The notes beneath the pieces are model-generated. The model had not been told where the DNA came from and ran no database searches. It worked only from the letters and a program-made list of their open reading frames with translations. DNA of 8,730 nucleotides from Methanomassiliicoccales archaeon (GTDB lineage Archaea > Thermoplasmatota > Thermoplasmata > Methanomassiliicoccales > JACIVX01). Positions 1-5,303 of the stretch are shown here, one piece after another. The DNA lies in the NCBI GenBank assembly GCA_028679985.1, contig JAJRAH010000128.1:1-8730 (forward strand), given 5' to 3'. The position numbers and the translations under genes were made by a program. Positions within the stretch are counted from its first letter, which is position 1; every line of letters begins with the position of its first letter.

Positions 1-1
1 A

Positions 2-1312
2 GAGGGAGCCAGAAATCTCAAGAAGCTGTCCGAGATCGTTGCCAGATACACAGTTGGTCTCGGCATCTTTGAGCTGCTTCTCTCCGACGATAGGGTCGAG
101 GACATATACGTCGACGCGCCCTGCAACGAGAACCCAATTCACGTCACGGTCAACGGAGTGGCCGGTCTGAATACGGTCTTCAAATGCTCGACGAACGTAA
201 CCGCGTTTGAAGGGGAGATTGAGGGCCTTGCCTCCCGTCTTAGACAGTACAGCAAGAAGCCTTTCTCGGAAGCTTTTCCAACCATGGAAACCGATATCCA
301 GGGATTCGACGCAAGGGCGACCGTGATCGGGCCTCCGCTGAGTCCTATGGGTACCGCGGTCGCACTTCGGCGGCATTCGAGGACACCTTGGACCCTGCCG
401 AAACTGGCTTACAATGGGACTCTGAATGCTCTTGCTGCCGGTTTGATCTCTTTTCTCATGGACGGCAGAAGCACTATTCTGATCTGTGGGCCAAGAGGAG
501 CTGGCAAGTCTGCATTGTTGAGCGCCGCCCTGTTCGAGTTCCCGCTTTCCCAGAGAATACTGACGATTGAGGATACGATGGAGTTGCCCGTGAGGCAGAT
601 GCAAAGACTAGGATACAAAGTGCAGTCTATGATGGTCGAGCAGGCCATCGGCGAAGATCGAGAAGAAAAAACGGACGAGGCACTCAGAGTCTCTCTTCGT
701 TTGGGTGAATCGGCTATAGTCCTCGGAGAGGTCAGAGGCAAAGAAGCTCAGACACTCTATCAGAGTATGCGAACGGGAAAGGCAGGGTCCTCTGTCCTCG
801 GTACGATTCATGGAGACTCGGCGCACTCAGTCTATGAAAGAGTTGTGCATGACATTGGAATCCCCAAGGAGGCGTTCGCAGCGACGGACATCGTGATAAC
901 AATGGCGCTGAACAGACCGAGGGGATCGCAGCGACAGGTGAGAAGGCTCGTCGAAATCGTCGAATATGCCAAGGATCGGGGCCCGGGCGAGTTCAATGCT
1001 CTGATGAAATACGACTTCTCGAAGGGGAAGTTGTCTGCGTTCTCGAGTACCCGATCCGAAGTGGTTTCCCGCATAGCGGATTCCTGGAATATGACATACG
1101 AAGAGGCCGTCGAGAACATCCATGTCAGGGCGAGAATCAGGGAAGCATTGATCGAGGCGGGAAGAACGAAGGGTGCGATGTATCTCGATCCAGAATGGAC
1201 ATGCAGGTCAAACGAGCTTTTCTGGCAGCACATGGATAGCGGGAGCAGAGACTACGACGCGATACTGGAAGAACTCCGCTGCCGCATCAGCGACAAGGGG
1301 GGAGTATCGTAG
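2..1312 (+). CDS. Type II/IV secretion system ATPase (archaeal GspE/TadA-like pilus motor), 5'-truncated by the window edge
   Basis: This is the C-terminal 436 residues of a cytoplasmic hexameric ATPase that powers assembly or secretion by an archaeal type IV pilus-like machine. The frame is open from base 2, and the residues before the GTG at 158 (YTVGLGIFELLL, then DIYVDAP) are typical of the family's N-terminal domain, so that GTG is internal and the true start lies to the left. Counting from base 2, the Walker A motif GPRGAGKS is at residues 163-170. The Asp-box region LTIEDTMELP follows, then the Walker B strand AIVLGEVRG at about 238-246 and the His-box GTIHGDSAHS at about 267-276. The conserved segment RRHS is at about 123-126. 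The next gene encodes the cognate membrane platform protein. The gene ends with TAG at 1310-1312. Whether the machine is an adhesion pilus, a secretion system or something else cannot be decided, because no pilin gene is visible. Confidence 0.93.
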   Translation, partial: EGARNLKKLSEIVARYTVGLGIFELLLSDDRVEDIYVDAPCNENPIHVTVNGVAGLNTVFKCSTNVTAFEGEIEGLASRLRQYSKKPFSEAFPTMETDIQGFDARATVIGPPLSPMGTAVALRRHSRTPWTLPKLAYNGTLNALAAGLISFLMDGRSTILICGPRGAGKSALLSAALFEFPLSQRILTIEDTMELPVRQMQRLGYKVQSMMVEQAIGEDREEKTDEALRVSLRLGESAIVLGEVRGKEAQTLYQSMRTGKAGSSVLGTIHGDSAHSVYERVVHDIGIPKEAFAATDIVITMALNRPRGSQRQVRRLVEIVEYAKDRGPGEFNALMKYDFSKGKLSAFSSTRSEVVSRIADSWNMTYEEAVENIHVRARIREALIEAGRTKGAMYLDPEWTCRSNELFWQHMDSGSRDYDAILEELRCRISDKGGVS

Positions 1313-1354
1313 AATCCCCTGATTGGATCTTCGTTAGAATCGTCAAGCGATTCT
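1297..1354 (+). other. Gene junction with a GGGGGGA heptamer and downstream hairpin
   Basis: The last codons of the ATPase gene read AAG GGG GGA GTA TCG TAG. The heptamer G-GGG-GGA at 1297-1303 therefore sits in the X-XXY-YYZ phase that permits a -1 slip. A -1 slip would move ribosomes into the frame of the downstream membrane-protein gene before the TAG at 1310. A 7-bp perfect stem, AGAATCG (1336-1342) with CGATTCT (1348-1354), closes a 5-base loop. The copy of AGAATC at 1311-1316 could pair with the same 3' arm instead. The G-rich run could equally serve as a Shine-Dalgarno site for the next gene or hide a homopolymer indel in the assembly. The sequence facts are certain; a function is not shown. 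Confidence 0.35.
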
Positions 1355-1425
1355 CCGATGCCCGTCCGCCTGGTATTTTCGCTCGGATACTCCATGTAGA
1401 AGATGATCGAAGGACTGAAGAGTGG

Positions 1426-3102
1426 TTGAGAAGAAGAAACATCACGAGGACTCAGGTCGAGTCCGCAGCCTGGAGGATCTTTCAACTCTCTGTCTCGATC
1501 ATGACGGTCATCGCTGCAGTCATCCTAATTCTTGTGGGGTTTCAAACGGGACTTTACGTAACACTTCCTGGCATGCTACTTTCTTTCGCGATAGTCTTCG
1601 TGATCCAGACCGCACCGTCGAGCTTCGCGAATCTCGAGGAAAGGATGATGATGAGAGAGTCTCCCGCCGTCGTCGGAGCGATGACGATGAGCATGCAGCT
1701 TCAGCCCTCGATTGAGAAGGGCTTGTCCTTTGCGACAGAGCACAGCGAAGGAATTCTGTCGGACAGGCTGAGGGAGGTCATGTGGAGGCCCGTGACTCGC
1801 TGCGGTCGAAGCTTGTCTTCATCCCTTCTCGAATTCACGGAATCGCTCGGCGATGCCAATGAGAGTCTTCGACAGTCAATCCACCTCATAATGTCCTCCA
1901 GTCGGGAAAGGACGAAGGAAGGCGTGAATCGTCTACTCGATAAGGCAAACGCGATCGTTTTGACCGGGATAAAGGACAATGTCGACAGGTACGTTTCATC
2001 CCTGTCAATGCCGACAATGGTGCTCTTCGCCCTCGGGATACTGCTCCCGGTGATGCTCTTCTCGATTCTGCCTCTGCTTTCGATAGGTACGACATTCGAA
2101 GTGTCGGATCCAAGCTATCAAGATATGGTGAATCCAGGCATTCAGACGCCGATGCTCGCATTTCTCCTGCTTGTCGTGTTTCCTCTTTCATCCTTCTATT
2201 ACGCTAGATCGACATTGTCGAGGAGTCCACTGCGAGCCTATCAGGGAATTCGATTCAAGTTCACAAGAGGGTTGCTGGCTGGGTCGGCAATCTGGATCGC
2301 CTCCATCGCGACAATTCAACTCTTGGATTTGGGAGGAGTTCAGCCTTATGTCATTCTGCTAGTGTTGGCGATCCCTCCCTCATGTCTGCTTCTCGTTCGG
2401 TGCCGCAGGGAGCACAACATACGGAAGGCCAGGCTGGAGGGCGAGAAGAACTTCGTTTCCGCGATCTACCAGCTCGGAAGCAGAATGGCATCTGGATCAA
2501 GTTTCGAGGCCGCTCTTGAAGACGCGGCGAAGTCCGGGACCAAGTCGACCTTCACAGACCTTGTGGACACTGTCAAGTATAGGTCCAGGATGTCGAGAAT
2601 GAGTGTGCAGAGAGCCCTCGCGGAAGAAACCAGGTCGATCAAGATCAGCCCACTGCTTGGCGGGGCTATGAAGATCATAGCAGAATGCTCGGAGAGAGAC
2701 CCGGCCGGTGCTGGCCATGTGGCCTTGAATCTGGCTCAATACTTGAGCGACCTGAAATCGTGCGAATCGAAGATTGAGGAGACGCTGAGGGGGCTCGTAG
2801 ACATGATGCGCTCCACCAGCTTGATCTTCGCGCCGATAGTCCTAGGAATCACGAGCAGCTTGGTCGGAATATTGTCAGATTACGGAGTCTCCTCGTCAGA
2901 ACTCCTCTCGGAAACGATAGTGATGGTCGGATTGTACATTGTTGAACTTGCTGCCATCGTCTCCTATTTCACAGTCTTCCTGTCAAGCGAAGGGAACTGG
3001 AGTGACGTCGGATACGAGTTCGGCAGAAAAGTCCCCCTCGCAGTGGCAATCTTCATTTCAACTTCAGTACTCTGCCAGTTTGGGCTGACTCGCCTTCTGT
3101 GA
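1426..3102 (+). CDS. TadC/FlaJ-like T2SF membrane platform protein of the pilus-like machine; true N-terminus probably upstream of 1426
   Basis: This is the polytopic membrane protein that anchors the neighbouring ATPase and pilus subunits in archaeal type IV pilus-like systems. The first ATG/GTG/TTG codon in frame is TTG at 1426, giving 558 residues. It shows two T2SF-type repeats, as in archaeal TadC homologues. The first has membrane segments near residues 22-62, a cytoplasmic helical domain at 65-190 and membrane segments near 193-222 and 242-260. The second has membrane segments near 283-325, a cytoplasmic domain at 330-460 and membrane segments near 463-485, 496-520 and 536-556. The frame stays open back to 1240, and residues from about 1312 onward (including RIVKRFSDARPPGIF and ARILHVEDDRRTEEWLRRR) resemble the juxtamembrane start of this family. 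I therefore suspect a longer protein of about 596-598 residues with a non-canonical start, frameshifted expression or a sequence error. No good Shine-Dalgarno site precedes TTG 1426. Confidence 0.85.
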   Translation: MRRRNITRTQVESAAWRIFQLSVSIMTVIAAVILILVGFQTGLYVTLPGMLLSFAIVFVIQTAPSSFANLEERMMMRESPAVVGAMTMSMQLQPSIEKGLSFATEHSEGILSDRLREVMWRPVTRCGRSLSSSLLEFTESLGDANESLRQSIHLIMSSSRERTKEGVNRLLDKANAIVLTGIKDNVDRYVSSLSMPTMVLFALGILLPVMLFSILPLLSIGTTFEVSDPSYQDMVNPGIQTPMLAFLLLVVFPLSSFYYARSTLSRSPLRAYQGIRFKFTRGLLAGSAIWIASIATIQLLDLGGVQPYVILLVLAIPPSCLLLVRCRREHNIRKARLEGEKNFVSAIYQLGSRMASGSSFEAALEDAAKSGTKSTFTDLVDTVKYRSRMSRMSVQRALAEETRSIKISPLLGGAMKIIAECSERDPAGAGHVALNLAQYLSDLKSCESKIEETLRGLVDMMRSTSLIFAPIVLGITSSLVGILSDYGVSSSELLSETIVMVGLYIVELAAIVSYFTVFLSSEGNWSDVGYEFGRKVPLAVAIFISTSVLCQFGLTRLL

Positions 3103-3511
3103 TCTTGAAAAGATCGGTGGGATTGGCCATGTACAGATCGAGGGCGATGAGTTCTTCATTGTCTTTCGCCGTCGTCGCATCTATCCGCTCCCTTATCCCC
3201 TCTGCGAGCTCGATCGAGAGAAGACGCTTCTCGTCAAAAAACTCTGCCTTGACCGTGTTCTCTTCCCTCACAGTGATATTGCCCTTGCCGAGGGTGCATT
3301 GAGATGAAAACTGGATCCCGTCGACAGTGCAGGAAAGTGGGCGCTTTGTGCCGGTAAACACGACGGCCCAGATGTTGTTTGGAAACCTTTCCCTCCCAAT
3401 CTGTCCCATCCTGTGTCCTATCACGACATACGGCCCGAGATGCCCATGAAACCGTTTCAGCGCTTCAAGTTCTTCCGGAAGCGAAACCATCGAGTTTGAA
3501 GAACATTTCAT
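3053..3511 (-). CDS. Stand-alone FmdE-family protein (formylmethanofuran dehydrogenase subunit E-like), 152 aa
   Basis: This is a small FmdE-domain protein (FmdE/FwdE family, PF02663). Visible motifs are HGHLGPYVVIGHRMG at residues 22-36 and CTVDGIQFSSQCTLGKGN at 61-78. His22, His24, Cys61 and Cys72 are plausible metal ligands. The protein ends soon after the core domain and has no C-terminal zinc-ribbon as found in full FmdE subunits. No other formylmethanofuran dehydrogenase genes are nearby, so a role in methanogenesis should not be assumed; the biochemical function of these single-domain forms is not known to me. The start is uncertain. ATG at 3511 gives 152 residues. ATG at 3490 (residue 8) would also keep the full domain and has an AT-rich CATAA element about 27 bases upstream, suiting a leaderless transcript. 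The 3' end overlaps the convergent secretion gene by 50 bp. Confidence 0.85.
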   Translation of the reverse strand: MKCSSNSMVSLPEELEALKRFHGHLGPYVVIGHRMGQIGRERFPNNIWAVVFTGTKRPLSCTVDGIQFSSQCTLGKGNITVREENTVKAEFFDEKRLLSIELAEGIRERIDATTAKDNEELIALDLYMANPTDLFKITEGESAQTGRVLKLK

Positions 3512-3583
3512 GACTTATGAATCTTTGGTCGCGTCCTGACATGGCTCCGGATTCTAAGAACTCCAATTCCGTCAAGACAGATG

Positions 3584-3591
3584 GTTATTAG
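3584..3591 (+). promoter_or_regulatory. Candidate TATA box for the DUF2085 gene
   Basis: An AT-rich octamer (GTTATTAG) stands about 28-35 bases upstream of the ATG at 3619 in otherwise GC-balanced sequence. That spacing suits a leaderless or nearly leaderless archaeal transcript, and no Shine-Dalgarno site is visible before the ATG. The 107-bp region 3512-3618 separates two divergent genes and must hold both promoters; I see nothing else in it. Confidence 0.4.
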
Positions 3592-3618
3592 TCTGCGATC
3601 GTCTTTCTGATTCCCCGT

Positions 3619-4179
3619 ATGCGGTTCTTTGAGACCAGAACGGAGAAGACGGAACTTGTCATCCTTGCTTTCTTCGTAGTCTGGTTCCTATTGACAATCC
3701 TTGCCCCTCTCACGCTGCCGGCCGGCAGTGTCGAGGATCTCTCTGGCAGCACCGGTGCGATTGACAACGGAGATGCGATAGGAGAGATGAATCCGCTCGC
3801 CGCGGCTATCTACACCCTCGGGGATGCATACTGCCATCAGATCTCCGAGAGATCATACCATCTGAATGGAAACCAAATGCCATTCTGTTCGCGAGATGAG
3901 GGCATATTCTTGGGATTGGCTATAGGCATGACGGTAGCGGTGGTAACCCGATACGAGATCAGTGCTCTTGTACTGATTCTAGGATTTGCGCCGATAGCGA
4001 TCGACGGACTGGTGCAGCTCTTCACAACGTATGAATCCTCGAATCCTCTCCGCGTGATCACCGGCCTATTGGCTGGGACCGTCTTTTCGCTATTGATATC
4101 GTTGTTTGTGCGAGAGATCATGGGTGATAGGAATGCGAAAAGGAGTATCGGCGAGAAGAAATCGCCAAGAGGTCAGTAG
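3619..4179 (+). CDS. DUF2085 family integral membrane protein, 186 aa
   Basis: This is a predicted membrane protein of the DUF2085 family, whose function is unknown. It has an N-terminal membrane helix at about residues 12-33, then an extramembrane loop of about 35 residues rich in Gly, Asp and Ser. The family hallmark follows: CHQ at 72-74, Arg78-Ser79 and the segment QMPFCSRDEGIFLG at 86-99, with Cys72 and Cys90 as the conserved cysteine pair. Further helices lie near 97-112, 115-133 and 146-166, and contain the conserved DGLVQ (129-133) and SNPLRVITGLLAG (141-153) motifs. The C-terminus is a short basic tail. The paired cysteines and histidine could bind metal or form a disulfide, which is inference only. 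It appears to be transcribed alone: it is divergent from the FmdE-like gene and followed by a long gap. The ATG at 3619 fits the expected N-terminus. Confidence 0.85.
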   Translation: MRFFETRTEKTELVILAFFVVWFLLTILAPLTLPAGSVEDLSGSTGAIDNGDAIGEMNPLAAAIYTLGDAYCHQISERSYHLNGNQMPFCSRDEGIFLGLAIGMTVAVVTRYEISALVLILGFAPIAIDGLVQLFTTYESSNPLRVITGLLAGTVFSLLISLFVREIMGDRNAKRSIGEKKSPRGQ

Positions 4180-4506
4180 CGTTCTCTTCTAGGGAGTCTC
4201 AAGCAGTTGGGAATAGAAGATCCTGACGCGAATCATCCGATTTTCGGAATAGTGGAAGCAGGACTCTATAAGCGTTGGAAACGAATGGACATGCCTGCCA
4301 TCTGGCCGACAACTGTCCGTCCATCAGCGAACCTGTGTCTGTCTTCGATATCGAGGCAAGTCGACGCGATCGACAGAGAACCGTGCGGGATCTATCTCCC
4401 CTGCGCGCCTAAGTTGCGTCGTTTCAAGGAGTAGTTTGGGACGAATCTTGCAGAGTGTGGCCGATAATATGTTCCTTGACGTTATTTTTATCAGATTATG
4501 AAAAGG
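4180..4506. other. Intergenic stretch of about 330 bp with no convincing gene
   Basis: Between the DUF2085 stop codon and the proteasome promoter I find no protein or tRNA that I can recognise. One open frame (TTG at 4207 to TAG at 4434, 75 codons) continues in the same frame as DUF2085 after its stop. Its product is rich in Pro, Cys, Ser and Arg, has no domain I know and has no ribosome-binding site. Two adjacent dyads are present: TCGATATCGA at 4345-4354, and GTCGA (4360-4364) facing TCGAC (4370-4374). A T-rich run (GTTATTTTTATC, about 4481-4492) just ahead of the proteasome promoter could contribute to termination or promoter opening. Confidence 0.4.
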
Positions 4507-4514
4507 TATAAATA
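4507..4514 (+). promoter_or_regulatory. TATA box of the proteasome beta-subunit gene
   Basis: TATAAATA is a near-ideal archaeal TATA box, directly preceded by a purine-rich GAAAAGG that suits a TFB-recognition element. Transcription would start around 4535-4540, giving a leader of roughly 45-50 bases before the ATG at 4585. This placement argues that the earlier in-frame ATG at 4498 lies in the promoter and is not a start codon. Confidence 0.75.
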
Positions 4515-4569
4515 TGGTCAGCATCATTCGAGGAGCATCAGAAGCGCTGATTGTCTTTTGATCCATTTT

Positions 4570-4577
4570 GGAAGGTG
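4570..4577 (+). promoter_or_regulatory. Shine-Dalgarno site fixing the psmB start at 4585
   Basis: GGAAGGTG lies 7 bases before the ATG at 4585 and matches the GGAGGTG-type complement of the 16S rRNA 3' end. It supports this start over the in-frame ATG at 4498, which lies upstream of the TATA box and would add 29 residues with no counterpart in the family. Confidence 0.7.
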
Positions 4578-4584
4578 TTGCACA

Positions 4585-5232
4585 ATGGAAAATGAGGAAC
4601 TCAAGAAAGGTACAACCACAATCGGTATCGTCAACACGGACGGAGTCGTGTTGGCGTCAGAGCACAGGGCGACAATGGGAAACATAATCGCCCATAAAGA
4701 AGTTCAGAAAGTCTTCAAGATTGACGATAATCTGGGTCTCACGGTCGCCGGCCTAGTCGGGGACGCGCAGCTACTTGCTCGTTACATGAAGGCGGAAGTC
4801 GAGCTCTACAAGCTGAAAAGAGGCGCCCCGATGACGGTGAAATCCGCTGCGACGCTCCTCTCGAACATACTCAGAGGCGGAGGGGGCAGCCAAGGCTACT
4901 ATTACGTAGGCCTCATCCTTGGCGGGGTCGACAAGGAGGGAGGACACGTGTTCGGAGTCGACGCTGCCGGAGGTTCCATTCAGGACAACTACGTCGCTGT
5001 CGGTTCAGGATCTCTCATGGCCTATGGAGTACTCGAAGATCAGTACAAGAAAGGCATGTCGATGAACGATGCCATAGATATAGCGGTCAGAGGGTTGAAC
5101 GCGGCGATGAAACGGGATTCGGCAAGTGGAGATGGGATGACTATCATCACGATCAGCAAGGATGGGTACAAGGAACTGCCCGAGCAGGACTGGATGAAGA
5201 GGCTCAATCGAATGGGCATCAAGTTTCCGTGA
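4585..5232 (+). CDS. psmB: 20S proteasome beta subunit (threonine protease), 215 aa
   Basis: This is the catalytic subunit of the archaeal 20S proteasome, the cytoplasmic barrel protease that degrades proteins fed by PAN or Cdc48-type ATPases. The precursor starts MENEELKKG and should self-cleave between Gly9 and Thr10, exposing the mature N-terminus TTTIGIV with the catalytic Thr1. In mature numbering the expected active-site residues are present: Thr1, Glu17, Arg19 and Lys33. Family landmarks include GLVGDAQLLARYMKAE, DAAGGS, SGSLMAYGVLE and RDSASGDG. By memory it is close in sequence and length to the Thermoplasma acidophilum subunit. It has its own TATA box and Shine-Dalgarno site. The aCPSF1/FttA gene follows 71 bp downstream, a pairing that I recall in several methanogens, including Methanocaldococcus jannaschii. 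The alpha subunit is not in the window. Confidence 0.97.
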   Translation: MENEELKKGTTTIGIVNTDGVVLASEHRATMGNIIAHKEVQKVFKIDDNLGLTVAGLVGDAQLLARYMKAEVELYKLKRGAPMTVKSAATLLSNILRGGGGSQGYYYVGLILGGVDKEGGHVFGVDAAGGSIQDNYVAVGSGSLMAYGVLEDQYKKGMSMNDAIDIAVRGLNAAMKRDSASGDGMTIITISKDGYKELPEQDWMKRLNRMGIKFP

Positions 5233-5246
5233 ACTTGTGCAAACCA

Positions 5247-5269
5247 TTTACTTTGAATCTTATTTATTC
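5247..5269 (+). terminator. U-rich tract, candidate 3' end of the psmB transcript
   Basis: The segment just after the psmB stop codon is rich in T runs (TTTACTTTGAATCTTATTTATT). Archaeal termination generally occurs at U-rich tracts without a stable hairpin and is assisted by aCPSF1/FttA, the protein encoded immediately downstream. The tract overlaps the candidate promoter of that gene, so termination and initiation signals may share the same 60 bp. This is inferred from composition only. Confidence 0.35.
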
Positions 5270-5287
5270 CTAAAGGTACATAAATTA
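5261..5287 (+). promoter_or_regulatory. Candidate promoter of aCPSF1/fttA (two AT-rich TATA-like elements)
   Basis: Two TATA-like elements precede the ATG at 5304: TATTTATT at 5261-5268 and ATAAATTA at 5280-5287. The first would give a leader of roughly 10-15 bases and is the better placed. A weak Shine-Dalgarno-like GTGTGA at 5291-5296 lies 7 bases before the start codon. The gene may also be co-transcribed with psmB by read-through. Confidence 0.45.
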
Positions 5288-5303
5288 AAAGTGTGAAAGC
5301 ATC

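Noticed and set aside
158..160. GTG at 158 as start of the secretion ATPase
   Set aside because: The frame is open to the left edge and the 52 residues before it match the family's N-terminal domain, so the gene is truncated by the window.
4207..4434. 75-codon frame after DUF2085 as a gene
   Set aside because: It has a TTG start, no ribosome-binding site, no recognisable domain and a composition unlike the neighbouring proteins. It is kept only as a note in the intergenic entry.
4498..4584. N-terminal extension of the proteasome beta subunit from ATG 4498
   Set aside because: This ATG lies upstream of the TATAAATA box. The extra 29 residues have no family counterpart, and ATG 4585 has a good Shine-Dalgarno site and yields the expected short propeptide before Thr1.
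4180..4584. tRNA, SRP RNA or RNase P RNA in the long intergenic gap
   Set aside because: I found no T-loop consensus, no cloverleaf, and none of the conserved blocks I know for SRP or RNase P RNA on either strand.
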